Assembly: GCA_024401275.1 (NCBI GenBank)
Contig: JAKSLJ010000019.1
Span: 1 to 62,849 of the forward strand
Source of the DNA: Bacteroidaceae bacterium
GTDB taxonomy: Bacteria > Bacteroidota > Bacteroidia > Bacteroidales > Bacteroidaceae
Reading direction: 5' to 3'
DNA: 62,849 bases
Under the pieces are notes generated by a model. It worked only from the letters and a program-made list of their open reading frames with translations, was not told where the DNA came from and did not search any database. The position numbers were made by a program, and so were the translations under genes. Shown in pieces: positions 8,800 to 16,510 of this stretch. How positions within the stretch are numbered: position 1 is the first letter of the stretch; the number at the start of each line of letters is the position of its first letter.

Positions 8800-9501
8800 T
8801 TAATTATCAAGACTTGCTATGATTTCCTTGTAGGAATCAGTAACATTAGTGAGTCTGTTTTCCTTGCAGAGATAGACTGTTCCAGGGAAAGCATTGAGAA
8901 GTCCGAGGTTGTGAGTGGACATAATAATAGATGTGCCCTTCTGCGAAATTTCATGAAGCAGAGTGGCAATTCCGTTGGCTGTCTCTGGGTCAAGGTTTCC
9001 TGTAGGCTCATCGGCAATGATAAGATCCGGATGATTGAGAATAGCACGAGCAATGGCTGCACGCTGCTGTTCACCACCGGAAAGTTCATGTGGCATACGA
9101 TATTTCTTGTCCTCAAGACCTACAGCCTCAAGAACCTCATCGATACGAGCATCTACATCTGCCTTTTTCCATCCTGTAGCACGAAGAACAAAACGAAGAT
9201 TCTTGTACAATGTGCGATCGTGAAGGAGCTGGAAGTCCTGGAACACAATACCCATCTTCTTGCGGAGTTCTGGAATATGCTTGCGCTTCAGCTTGAGCAG
9301 ATTGGTACCGAGAACTGTTGCCTCTGAAGCTGTTTCTATATCAAGCTCACAATAGAGCGACTTCAAAAGGCTGGTCTTACCTGTACCTACCTTGCCTATG
9401 ATATATACGAACTCACCTTCTTTTACTTCAAAAGAAACGTGGTCAAGGATTGGGTCTTCTCCGAGATGCTGGAGAGTAACGTCATTATAAGTTATCAGCA
9501 T
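8800..9501 (-). CDS. ftsE: FtsE-like ABC transporter ATPase
   Basis: ATP-binding subunit of the FtsE/LolD class (233 residues). Walker A is GKVGTGKTS near residue 37, the Q-loop is VFQDFQLL, the signature is LSGGEQQR, Walker B is LIIADEPTGNLD and the switch His is in STHNLG. The LLHDRTLYKNLRFVLRATGW stretch resembles FtsE of Bacteroidetes, which works with the membrane protein FtsX in division-linked peptidoglycan hydrolysis. No ftsX lies next to it, so the symbol rests on sequence appearance; a LolD-like role cannot be ruled out. It lies between hisIE and lysC on the same strand with spacers of 20 and 35 bases, so it probably belongs to the same transcript. Confidence 0.75.
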   Translation of the reverse strand: MLITYNDVTLQHLGEDPILDHVSFEVKEGEFVYIIGKVGTGKTSLLKSLYCELDIETASEATVLGTNLLKLKRKHIPELRKKMGIVFQDFQLLHDRTLYKNLRFVLRATGWKKADVDARIDEVLEAVGLEDKKYRMPHELSGGEQQRAAIARAILNHPDLIIADEPTGNLDPETANGIATLLHEISQKGTSIIMSTHNLGLLNAFPGTVYLCKENRLTNVTDSYKEIIASLDN

Positions 9502-9521
9502 ATTATGGTGGTGTTTTTTTC

Positions 9522-10157
9522 TTAGTGTTTGTGCCAGTTTGGATCGTGGCGAACAACGAGTTCCTTTGCAACATCCTCAATGCGGAGTCCTTTGCTTGTA
9601 AGGAGTACGATGAGGTGATAGAACATGTCGGAAGCCTCGTAGATAAGGCGGTCGTTAGTGCCGTTGCAAGCTTCAATGACTGCTTCGAGAGCTTCCTCGC
9701 CAACCTTCTGTGCCATGCGGTTGATGCCGTCCTTGAAAAGACTTGTTGTGTAGGAACCTTCTGGCATTTCCTCGTGGCGCTTCTCGATGAAGTCGTTAAG
9801 GAAAGAGAGGAAGAGAAGAGGATTCTTCTCTACATTGCCATCTGCGTCGCGCTCGTTCTTCTCGCCCCAGCAAGTGTCAGTTCCTTTATGACAAGTAGGA
9901 CCTGCAGGAATTGCCTTTACGAGGAGAGTGTCATTGTCGCAATCCACCTTCATGTCAACGAGTGTAAGGAAGTTGCCGCTTGTCTCGCCCTTTGTCCAGA
10001 GCGTGTTGCGTGAGCGACTCCAGAAAGTAACCTTCTTTGTGTCAAGAGTCTTCTGGTAAGCTTCCTCGTTCATGTAGCCGAGCATGAGTACTGTCTTTGT
10101 CTCTGCGTCCTGCACAATGGCAGGCACAAGACCATTCATCTTTTCAAAGTCTATCAT
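9522..10157 (-). CDS. hisIE: Bifunctional phosphoribosyl-AMP cyclohydrolase / phosphoribosyl-ATP pyrophosphatase
   Basis: Catalyses steps 2 and 3 of histidine synthesis. The HisI half (residues 1 to about 110) has MLGYMNEEAY, TFWSRSRNTLWTKGETSGN and the zinc-binding PAGPTCHKGTDTCWGE. The HisE half (about 115-211) has SYTTSLFKDGINRMAQKVGEE and EASDMFYHLIVLL. The 211-residue length is normal for the fused enzyme. It follows hisF on the same strand, as the last his gene of the hisH-A-F-IE run, with the FtsE-like gene 20 bases downstream. Confidence 0.95.
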   Translation of the reverse strand: MIDFEKMNGLVPAIVQDAETKTVLMLGYMNEEAYQKTLDTKKVTFWSRSRNTLWTKGETSGNFLTLVDMKVDCDNDTLLVKAIPAGPTCHKGTDTCWGEKNERDADGNVEKNPLLFLSFLNDFIEKRHEEMPEGSYTTSLFKDGINRMAQKVGEEALEAVIEACNGTNDRLIYEASDMFYHLIVLLTSKGLRIEDVAKELVVRHDPNWHKH

Positions 10158-10230
10158 TGTTTTTTAGTTGTTTAGTCGTTTAAGAATTAAGCTGTCAATT
10201 GTTTGGAGAGTGGCTGTTTGGTTGAAACCT

Positions 10231-10262
10231 CATAACCTTATAACCTCACAACTTTATAACCT
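10231..10262. repeat. 16-bp tandem repeat containing hisF stop codon
   Basis: Read on the minus strand, AGGTTATAAAGTTGTG (10262-10247) is followed by AGGTTATAAGGTTATG (10246-10231) and the start of a third copy. The first copy contains the hisF TAA stop (10256-10254). Confidence 0.7.
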
Positions 10263-11021
10263 TATATTAATGCCTTCTGCCTTGAGATAGGCCTTTAGTT
10301 CTGGTACTGGGATTTCGCCGAAATGGAAGACGCTGGCTGCAAGAGCGGCATCAGCCTTGCCTTCGACGAAGACATCGCGGAAATGCTCCTTCTTTCCTGC
10401 ACCACCGCTGGCAATTATTGGAATAGAGAGTGTTTCTGAGAGTCGGGCTAGGGCTTCATTTGCAAATCCCTGCTTTGTTCCGTCGTGATTCATAGAGGTA
10501 AAGAGGATTTCTCCAGCTCCACGCTTTGCGACTTCATCAGCCCATTCAAAGAGTTTGCGATCTGTCTTCAGGCGACCGCCATTGAGGTAACACCACCACT
10601 CGCCGTCGTCTTCAAGTTTTGCGTCTATTGCACACACGCAAACCTGAGAGCCGAACTTGCCGGTAATCTCATCAATGAGTTCCGGACGACGAATGGCAGC
10701 AGAGTTTACGCTTACCTTATCGGCTCCAGCATAAAGCAGACGCTCAACATCCTCAAGTTGATTGATGCCACCGCCCACAGTAAACGGAATATTTATTGTC
10801 TCTGCAACGCGAGTAACCATGTCGGCAAATGTCTTACGACCTTCGTGGCTTGCAGTAATGTCGAGGAAAACGAGTTCATCTGCGCCTTGCTCAGAATAAA
10901 GCTTGCCAAGTTCCACAGGATCTCCGGCACTTCTGAGATTCACGAAGTTAGTTCCTTTTACCGTCTCGCCGTTTTTCACATCAAGACATGGAACAACGCG
11001 TTTTGCAAGTTTTGAAATCAT
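10254..11021 (-). CDS. hisF: Imidazole glycerol phosphate synthase, cyclase subunit
   Basis: Forms IGP and AICAR from PRFAR using ammonia delivered by HisH. TIM barrel with the catalytic aspartates in [15 protein letters not shown] (near residue 11) and [14 protein letters not shown] (near residue 130), and phosphate-binding loops VGGGI and [12 protein letters not shown] use the ATG at 11021 ([10 protein letters not shown], 255 residues); the codon before it is TTG and adds only one residue. It lies between hisA and hisIE. The 134-base spacer from hisA is mostly repeat. Identity is secure. Confidence 0.96.
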   Translation of the reverse strand: MISKLAKRVVPCLDVKNGETVKGTNFVNLRSAGDPVELGKLYSEQGADELVFLDITASHEGRKTFADMVTRVAETINIPFTVGGGINQLEDVERLLYAGADKVSVNSAAIRRPELIDEITGKFGSQVCVCAIDAKLEDDGEWWCYLNGGRLKTDRKLFEWADEVAKRGAGEILFTSMNHDGTKQGFANEALARLSETLSIPIIASGGAGKKEHFRDVFVEGKADAALAASVFHFGEIPVPELKAYLKAEGINIRL

Positions 11022-11030
11022 CAAGTATTA

Positions 11031-11077
11031 TTTACAATTTACGGATTTACAATTTACGGATTTGCGATTTGCGATTT
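11031..11077. repeat. TTTACAATTTACGGA tandem repeat
   Basis: Two exact 15-bp copies (11031-11045, 11046-11060) are followed by TTTGCGATT units. It resembles the 1325-1370 repeat. Confidence 0.75.
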
Positions 11078-11081
11078 AAGC

Positions 11082-11101
11082 CCCCGCCGACAACGGCGGG
11101 G
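11082..11101. repeat. Perfect 8-bp GC-rich hairpin in hisA-hisF spacer
   Basis: CCCCGCCG-ACAA-CGGCGGGG is an 8-bp perfect stem with a 4-nt loop. It directly adjoins the 24-bp tandem repeat at the hisA 3' end. No T tract follows, so it is more likely an intercistronic processing or stability element than a terminator. Confidence 0.6.
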
Positions 11102-11167
11102 AATAGTCGGTATTGCAAAGCGGGGAATAGTCGGTATTGCAAAGCGGGGAATAGTCGGTTATTGCAA
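11096..11167. repeat. Three-copy 24-bp tandem repeat overlapping hisA 3' end
   Basis: Copies at 11096-11119 and 11120-11143 are identical (GCGGGGAATAGTCGG then TATTGCAAA). The third, 11144-11167, contains the hisA stop codon (11159-11161) and the last codons, with a one-base shift. Confidence 0.85.
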
Positions 11168-11875
11168 GTCGAGCTTGCTGATATCTATTCTGCCTTCGTA
11201 GAACGCCTTTCCAAAGACTACCGCTGGAATTCCGGCTTCGTCAAGGGCTTCGATATCCTCGTTTGAGGAAACACCGCCGGAAGCTATGAGGTGAATATCA
11301 GGGAACTTCGCCATTATTGCCTTGTAAAGTTCTATGGCAGGTCCTGCGAGAGTACCATCCTTGGAAATCTCTGTACAGAGAACGTTCTTTATTCCTTTAT
11401 TTACATAAAACTCAAGGAAAGGCATCAGGTCATCGGAAGAATCTTCCTTCCATCCGTTGATGCTTATCTTTCCGTTTCGAACATCAGCTCCCAAGACAAT
11501 CTTTTCAGCTCCGAAGCGCTCTATGCAACGGCAGGTAAAGTCTCTATCGGTAACCGCGATAGAACCTAAAGTAACCATCTTTGCTCCTGCCTCAAAGGCT
11601 TTCTGCAAATCGTCTTCAGACTTTATGCCTCCACCGAAATCAACAGTCAAGTTTGTTTCAGAAGCAATACCTTTGAGCACGGCTTCGTTCACGATGTGCT
11701 TTGCCTTTGCGCCGTCTAGGTCAACGACATGAAGTCGCCTGAAGCCGATGCGCTCAAACTCCTTTGCCACATCAACCGGGTTCTCGTTGTACACCTTCTT
11801 CTGGTCGTAATCTCCTTTTGTAAGGCGTACACACTTGGCGTCAATTATGTCTATTGCAGGGATGAGTTCTATCAT
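11159..11875 (-). CDS. hisA: ProFAR isomerase
   Basis: Phosphoribosylformimino-5-aminoimidazole carboxamide ribotide isomerase, step 4 of histidine synthesis; opens the sugar ring before HisF/HisH act. Half-barrel duplicated TIM barrel of 238 residues: LIPAIDIIDAKCVRLTKGDY carries catalytic Asp near residue 8, and VLGADVRNGKISINGW carries the second Asp near residue 130. Phosphate loops are VDFGGGI and IASGGVSS. ATG start. It lies between hisH (52 bases upstream) and hisF. Its last codons and stop are embedded in a 24-bp tandem repeat. Confidence 0.95.
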   Translation of the reverse strand: MIELIPAIDIIDAKCVRLTKGDYDQKKVYNENPVDVAKEFERIGFRRLHVVDLDGAKAKHIVNEAVLKGIASETNLTVDFGGGIKSEDDLQKAFEAGAKMVTLGSIAVTDRDFTCRCIERFGAEKIVLGADVRNGKISINGWKEDSSDDLMPFLEFYVNKGIKNVLCTEISKDGTLAGPAIELYKAIMAKFPDIHLIASGGVSSNEDIEALDEAGIPAVVFGKAFYEGRIDISKLDLQ

Positions 11876-11927
11876 TCTGGTTATGGGGTTTTAGTTTTTG
11901 TTTTTTGGCTTTTGTAAAACCACTAAC

Positions 11928-12521
11928 CTATATCTCCAGGAAGTTCTTAAGTATTGTCTCTCCTACCCTGCCGCTTTTCTCCGGATGGAACTGCGTTGCG
12001 TAGAAGTTGTCCTTGTGGAGAGCCGCGCTGTAAGGGAGAATATAGTCAGCAGTTGCGATGGTATATTCGCTTTGTGGCACATAGTAAGAATGCACGAAAT
12101 AAGCGTAATCCTCGCCATCCTTAAGGTCTTTGAAGAGTGGAGTCTTCAAGTCACGGAGCGAGTTCCATCCCATTGCAGGAACCTTATCTTCATGAACGAC
12201 AGGTTGGAAGCGCTTTACAGGCAGGTCGAAGATTCCGATGCAGTCAACATCGCCTTCCTCGGAATGCTTGCACATAAGTTGCTGACCAACGCAAATTCCG
12301 AGAACCGGCTGCTTCAAGTCGCGGATAACCTCATCAAGGCGACGACTCTTCAGCGAAGCCATCGTTGTAGCTGCCTCACCTTGTCCAGGGAAGAGCACGC
12401 GGTCAGCCTTCTGCAAAATCTCCGCATCGTGAGTGAGTATTGGGTCAATGCCAAGGCGTTTCAGAGCGTTTATCACGCTGAAAATGTTGCCGGCGTTATA
12501 TTCTACTACTGCTATCTGCAT
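11928..12521 (-). CDS. hisH: Imidazole glycerol phosphate synthase, glutamine amidotransferase subunit
   Basis: Releases ammonia from glutamine for HisF. Class I GATase of 197 residues with the nucleophile C77 in GICVGQQLM and the catalytic His/Glu pair in QFHPEKSG. The usual oxyanion-loop PGVG is PGQGEA here. Start ATG at 12521 (MQIAVVEYNAGN). It is the first his gene in the transcript and lies 24 bases after purU, so purU and the his genes probably share a message. hisG, hisD, hisC and hisB are not in the window. Confidence 0.95.
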   Translation of the reverse strand: MQIAVVEYNAGNIFSVINALKRLGIDPILTHDAEILQKADRVLFPGQGEAATTMASLKSRRLDEVIRDLKQPVLGICVGQQLMCKHSEEGDVDCIGIFDLPVKRFQPVVHEDKVPAMGWNSLRDLKTPLFKDLKDGEDYAYFVHSYYVPQSEYTIATADYILPYSAALHKDNFYATQFHPEKSGRVGETILKNFLEI

Positions 12522-12545
12522 TTCTCAAACTGCTTTTTGCGTTGC

Positions 12546-13418
12546 TTAGTTGAAGATGAAAGTTCGGTTATTGTAGCTGAGGATCTTGTGCGCGATATGC
12601 TTTTTCACTGCTCGTGAAAGCACAATCTTCTCCAAGTCCTTACCCTTGAGGACAAGAGTTTCAGGAGTATCGCGGTGAGTTATGCGAACAACATCCTGCT
12701 CGATGATTGGTCCTGCATCAAGCTCAGTAGTTACATAATGGCTCGTAGCACCGATAATCTTCACGCCACGAGACCATGCCTGATGGTAAGGCTTAGCGCC
12801 GATGAAGGCCGGAAGGAAGGAGTGATGGATATTGATTATGCGATTTGGATAAGCTTCAATCATGTTCTCAGTAACAATCTGCATGTAACGAGCGAGCACG
12901 ATGAAGTCAATTTTTTCCTTTGCAAGGAGCTCCATTTCGGCAGCTTCAACCTCATCCTTGTTTGAGTGGTCTTTCTTGATTGACCAAACATAGTAAGGAA
13001 TGCCGAACTGCTCTGCCACATAGCGGAGGTCTTCGTGGTTGCTCACGATGCAAGGAATCTCGCAATCGAGTTCGCCGGCATTGTAGCGAGCCAAGAGATC
13101 GTAAAGGCAGTGGCTCATCTTTGACACGAAAAGCGCCATGCGAGGTTTGATGTCGCTGAAGTAGAGATAGTACTTCATGTCGTAGCGCTGAGCGTAAAGC
13201 GTGTTGATATATTCGTTAATCTTTTCGCGTGGAATGAGGAAGCCTTCAAGCTCCCACTCTATACGCATAAAGAAAACGCCATCATGATGGTCAACATACT
13301 GGTCAAGATAGACGATGTTGCCCTTGTTATCCGTAATAAACTTTGTAACCTCCGTAATAATACCCTGCTTGTCAGGGCAGTGGAGAAGCAATATAGCTGT
13401 TGGTTTCTTCTCTGTCAT
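12546..13418 (-). CDS. purU: Formyltetrahydrofolate deformylase
   Basis: Hydrolyses 10-formyl-THF to formate and THF, balancing one-carbon pools. Residues 1-85 form an ACT regulatory domain (LLLHCPDKQGIITEVTKFI). Residues 90-285 form the formyltransferase fold with IINIHHSFLPAFIGAKPY (catalytic Asn and His) and GATSHYVTTELDAGPIIEQD (catalytic Asp). The 290-residue length fits PurU and is too long for PurN. A TAATTTTG box lies 44 bases upstream, so transcription of purU and probably hisH-A-F-IE begins here. Placing a folate enzyme ahead of his genes fits metabolically because histidine and purine synthesis share AICAR and folate, but that link is inference. Confidence 0.93.
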   Translation of the reverse strand: MTEKKPTAILLLHCPDKQGIITEVTKFITDNKGNIVYLDQYVDHHDGVFFMRIEWELEGFLIPREKINEYINTLYAQRYDMKYYLYFSDIKPRMALFVSKMSHCLYDLLARYNAGELDCEIPCIVSNHEDLRYVAEQFGIPYYVWSIKKDHSNKDEVEAAEMELLAKEKIDFIVLARYMQIVTENMIEAYPNRIINIHHSFLPAFIGAKPYHQAWSRGVKIIGATSHYVTTELDAGPIIEQDVVRITHRDTPETLVLKGKDLEKIVLSRAVKKHIAHKILSYNNRTFIFN

Positions 13419-13461
13419 AATAATAATCGTGAACTGGTTTTCTAACCTAAAATTACGCGTG

Positions 13462-13469
13462 CAAAATTA
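13462..13469 (-). promoter_or_regulatory. Bacteroidales promoter -7 box for purU-his operon
   Basis: TAATTTTG on the minus strand (CAAAATTA on plus) fits TAnnTTTG. It sits 44 bases before the purU ATG in an AT-rich intergenic stretch. No clear -33 TTTG was seen. Confidence 0.6.
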
Positions 13470-13625
13470 CAAAAAAATCGCCCGAAACACCTTTTTCACT
13501 GCGGAAAATATAGTGTTTGAGCGACTTTTCTTAATATTACACAATAATTAATATAGAGAAACGCCTATATTATCATGTGCATTACGCTTTATAAAGCATG
13601 AAAATTCGGCAAGCATCATGGAGCT

Positions 13626-14030
13626 TTACTCCCCTCCATTATAAAAGGCATGTTCCTTCAATTGAGCATTTGCGGCAATGTTTTTCTTTGACATTTCGCC
13701 AATAGAACGAGCATGAAGATGCAGATCTGTAATGTCTTCAAGAGACACTTCTTCTGGAGTTTTCTTCGCCTTTGACTTGGCTGCTATGGAGAGAACGGCA
13801 AGATCAGGAATTTCGACAGCTTTTCCGTCGAGAAGTTGCTCACGGATACAAGCCACCACATCCGCAAAGACGCCCTTCAAAGTTCCCTCTGTATAAGGCG
13901 AACCATGACGGCGCATATGGTGAATAAGATCATCAATTGTTACCGTTTCCTTCTTGTTGATACGAAGAGACCATTTGCCCTCAATACGCTCCAAATTGGA
14001 ATTGAGCTGATACTTTTCAAAGATTAGCAT
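13626..14030 (-). CDS. HU-like DNA-binding domain protein
   Basis: A 134-residue protein resembling the Bacteroidetes HU-like (HU-HIG type) family: an N-terminal extension, then TVTIDDLIHHMRRHGSPYTEGTLKGVFADVVACIREQLLDGKAVEIPDLAVLSI, which follows the helix-helix-strand order of HU, ending with a polar tail. Such proteins bind DNA and may bend it. It stands alone between purU and uvrB with its own TATCTTTG box 36 bases upstream. The product may be nucleoid-associated; target and regulation are unknown. The long spacer upstream (14031-14256) carries palindromes and tandem repeats. Confidence 0.7.
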   Translation of the reverse strand: MLIFEKYQLNSNLERIEGKWSLRINKKETVTIDDLIHHMRRHGSPYTEGTLKGVFADVVACIREQLLDGKAVEIPDLAVLSIAAKSKAKKTPEEVSLEDITDLHLHARSIGEMSKKNIAANAQLKEHAFYNGGE

Positions 14031-14065
14031 GAGATAATGAGTTTAATTGTTAGACTTTTCGGGTG

Positions 14066-14073
14066 CAAAGATA
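14066..14073 (-). promoter_or_regulatory. Bacteroidales promoter -7 box for HU-like gene
   Basis: TATCTTTG on the minus strand fits TAnnTTTG. A CTTG lies 20 bases further upstream (14094-14097), close to the expected -33 TTTG position. Confidence 0.6.
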
Positions 14074-14109
14074 CGACTTTTATTTCATAATCGCAAGGAT
14101 TATTGCAGA

Positions 14110-14168
14110 TTTTCTTATAAGAAAACGAAAATTTTCTAGAAAGAAAAAAATAATTTTCTTATAAGAAA
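14110..14168. repeat. Cluster of three TTTCTTATAAGAAA-type palindromes
   Basis: Perfect palindromes TTTTCTTATAAGAAAA (14110-14125), TTTCTAGAAA (14133-14142) and TTTCTTATAAGAAA (14155-14168) are spaced by about one to two helix turns. The same motif cluster reappears in inverted order at 58199-58278. They could be protein-binding dyads or a dispersed repeat. Confidence 0.8.
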
Positions 14169-14178
14169 TCGAACCAAA

Positions 14179-14253
14179 AGCCATAGGGAAACGACATGAA
14201 AGCCTTAGGGAAACAACATGAAAGCCTTAGGAAAACGACATGATAGTCCTAGG
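14179..14253. repeat. 22-bp tandem repeat next to uvrB stop
   Basis: Three 22-bp copies (14179-14200, 14201-14222, 14223-14244) of AGCCTTAGGGAAACGACATG plus two bases, and a 9-bp partial fourth copy, end three bases before the uvrB stop codon. Copies differ at one to a few positions. Confidence 0.85.
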
Positions 14254-14256
14254 ATT

Positions 14257-16359
14257 TTACTTTCTCTTTGCCAGCAAGTCCTCAAGTCGGATAAGTTCAT
14301 CGCGGTATTGAGCCGCCTGCATGAACTCAAGTTTCTTAGCCGCTTCAAGCATGAGGGCACGAGTATTCTCAATGGATTTCTCAAGCTGCTCGTTGCTCAT
14401 CAACTTCATTATCGGATCTTCCGCAACCATCTGCGCCTCTTCCTCAATGTAAGCATCGTAGATCTTGTGGTTTCTTTCGCCATCAAGTTTGCCTGTTATT
14501 GTCGGCTTCAAGGCTGTCGTCTTACCACTTATCACCTTCATCTCCTCAGGCATAGTATTGGCAGAATGCTGGGCAAGAGTGTTCCTACCGATTTCCTTGC
14601 GAATCTGTTGCGGAGTTATGCCGTTTGCTTCATTGTAGGCAATCTGTTTCATACGACGGCGATTCGTTTCGTCGATGGTCAGTTGCATGGAAGCCGTTAT
14701 GCGATCAGCATACATTATGGCAAGGCCATTCACATTTCGGGCAGCGCGTCCAACTGTCTGAGTAAGAGAACGATGGCTGCGCAGGAAGCCTTCCTTGTCA
14801 GCATCAAGAATGGCCACGAGCGACACTTCCGGAAGGTCAAGTCCTTCACGAAGCAAATTGACACCTACGAGCACGTCAAAGACTCCAGCACGAAGGTCAT
14901 TCATTATCTTCACGCGGTCGAGCGTAGCAACATCAGAATGGATGTAATTTGCTCGGACATCATGGTTGAGAAGGAACTCCGTAAGTTCTTCCGCCATACG
15001 CTTTGTGAGAGTCGTAACAAGCACTCGCTCATTCTTTTCCACACGCTGCTGGATTTCTTCGAGAAGGTCGTCTATCTGATTCTCCGAAGGTCGTACATCA
15101 ATAACAGGATCAAGCAAGCCAGTAGGTCGTATAACTTGCTCAACGACAACGCCTTCCGCCTGCTGAAGTTCATAGTCGGCTGGTGTTGCACTAACATAAA
15201 CAACTTGGTGTGTCAGCTGTTGGAATTCCTCAAATTTCAATGGACGATTGTCAAAAGCAGCAGGCAAGCGGAAACCATATTCCACAAGATTCGTCTTTCT
15301 TGCGCGGTCACCGCCGTACATAGCAGAAATCTGCGGCACGGAAACATGGCTTTCGTCTATCACGAGAAGGAAATCATCTGGGAAGAAATCGAAGAGGCAA
15401 TAAGGTCTTTCGCCTGGCTGACGACCATCGAAATAGCGCGAATAGTTCTCAATTCCCGAGCAATGGCCGAGCTCTCTCATCATCTCCATGTCATACTCCA
15501 CGCGCTCTTTTATTCGCTGCGCCTTTATTTGGTCGCCAACTTCCTCAAAGAAAGCAATTTGCTGCACAAGGTCATCCTGAATCATTCGGATGGCGTTGTT
15601 CGTCTGCTCTTGGGTAGTAACAAAGAGATTTGCCGGATAAATGTGGTATTCATCAAAGCTGCTCGTGCGTCTCATGGTCACGGCATCAAGCTCTTCTATC
15701 GCATCTATTTCATCGTCCCAAAAAGAGACTCTGAGTATTGACTCCGAGTAAGCCATGGCAATATCCACGGTATCGCCTTTCACACGGAAGTTTCCACGCT
15801 TCAGTTCCACATCATTTCTTATATAAAGACCAGCAACGAGCTTGCGCAGAAAATCGTTTCTGTCAACTCGCTGACCGCGTTTGATTGTGATGATTGTATC
15901 GTGCATAGCGGCAGGTCCTCCCATACCGTAGATACAACTTACAGAAGAAACAATCACGACATCCTTTCTTCCTGACAGCAAAGATGTTACGGCAGAAAGT
16001 CGCAAGCGGTCAATTTCCTCGTTTATGGCAAGGTCTTTTTCGATGTAAGTGTCTGTATGAGGTATGTAAGCCTCCGGCTGATAGTAGTCGTAATAAGACA
16101 CATAATACTCCACGGCATTCTCCGGGAAGAAGCCTTTCATCTCTTCATAAAGCTGGGCAGCCAAAGTCTTGTTGTGGCTAAGGATGAGCGTAGGCTTATT
16201 GACCTCGGCTATGACATTAGCCATAGTAAAGGTTTTTCCAGAGCCAGTAACGCCCAACAGCACCTGTGCTGGCACGCCAGATTCAATGCCATCCACCAAT
16301 TGTCGGATAGCTTCCGGCTGGTCGCCGGTCGGTTTATATTTTGAACTAATTTTGAACAT
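14257..16359 (-). CDS. uvrB: Excinuclease ABC subunit B
   Basis: Damage-verification helicase of nucleotide excision repair; receives DNA from UvrA and recruits UvrC. 700 residues. Walker A GVTGSGKT at 36-43, the beta-hairpin region EYYVSYYDYYQPEAYIP near 95, Walker B LVIDESHVSVPQI near 340, helicase motifs VYVSATPADYEL near 390, GVNLLREGLDLPEVSL near 505 and QTVGRAARNVNG near 545, and the C-terminal UVR domain (LEKSIENTRALMLEAAKKLEF onward, about 655-695) that contacts UvrC. Start ATG at 16359. A TATATTTG box lies only 8-15 bases upstream, so the leader may be very short. Very sure. Confidence 0.97.
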   Translation of the reverse strand: MFKISSKYKPTGDQPEAIRQLVDGIESGVPAQVLLGVTGSGKTFTMANVIAEVNKPTLILSHNKTLAAQLYEEMKGFFPENAVEYYVSYYDYYQPEAYIPHTDTYIEKDLAINEEIDRLRLSAVTSLLSGRKDVVIVSSVSCIYGMGGPAAMHDTIITIKRGQRVDRNDFLRKLVAGLYIRNDVELKRGNFRVKGDTVDIAMAYSESILRVSFWDDEIDAIEELDAVTMRRTSSFDEYHIYPANLFVTTQEQTNNAIRMIQDDLVQQIAFFEEVGDQIKAQRIKERVEYDMEMMRELGHCSGIENYSRYFDGRQPGERPYCLFDFFPDDFLLVIDESHVSVPQISAMYGGDRARKTNLVEYGFRLPAAFDNRPLKFEEFQQLTHQVVYVSATPADYELQQAEGVVVEQVIRPTGLLDPVIDVRPSENQIDDLLEEIQQRVEKNERVLVTTLTKRMAEELTEFLLNHDVRANYIHSDVATLDRVKIMNDLRAGVFDVLVGVNLLREGLDLPEVSLVAILDADKEGFLRSHRSLTQTVGRAARNVNGLAIMYADRITASMQLTIDETNRRRMKQIAYNEANGITPQQIRKEIGRNTLAQHSANTMPEEMKVISGKTTALKPTITGKLDGERNHKIYDAYIEEEAQMVAEDPIMKLMSNEQLEKSIENTRALMLEAAKKLEFMQAAQYRDELIRLEDLLAKRK

Positions 16360-16366
16360 AGAAATG

Positions 16367-16374
16367 CAAATATA
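16367..16374 (-). promoter_or_regulatory. Possible promoter -7 box for uvrB
   Basis: TATATTTG on the minus strand fits TAnnTTTG, ending eight bases before the uvrB ATG. If used, transcription would begin almost at the start codon, so this is tentative. Confidence 0.35.
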
Positions 16375-16470
16375 GCGTTTTTTCTTGATTTCACATCGCC
16401 TTTATGTTGATTTTTGTGAAAAAAAATTAAAATAAATCATCACTTTGGCTCATTTTCACATTATTATTGC

Positions 16471-16478
16471 TAACTTTG
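16471..16478 (+). promoter_or_regulatory. Bacteroidales promoter -7 box for bamD operon
   Basis: TAACTTTG fits TAnnTTTG exactly; a TTTG lies 23 bases upstream (16444-16447), slightly farther than usual. It places transcription start near 16485 and so supports the bamD start at 16511, not at an in-frame ATG (16445) upstream of the box. Confidence 0.65.
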
Positions 16479-16510
16479 CACCCTGCTATATGCGCACAAA
16501 TGAAAGCAAA

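Noticed and set aside
14218-15741. 507-codon open frame antisense to uvrB
   Set aside because: Same reason; its first part also reads through the 22-bp repeat array.
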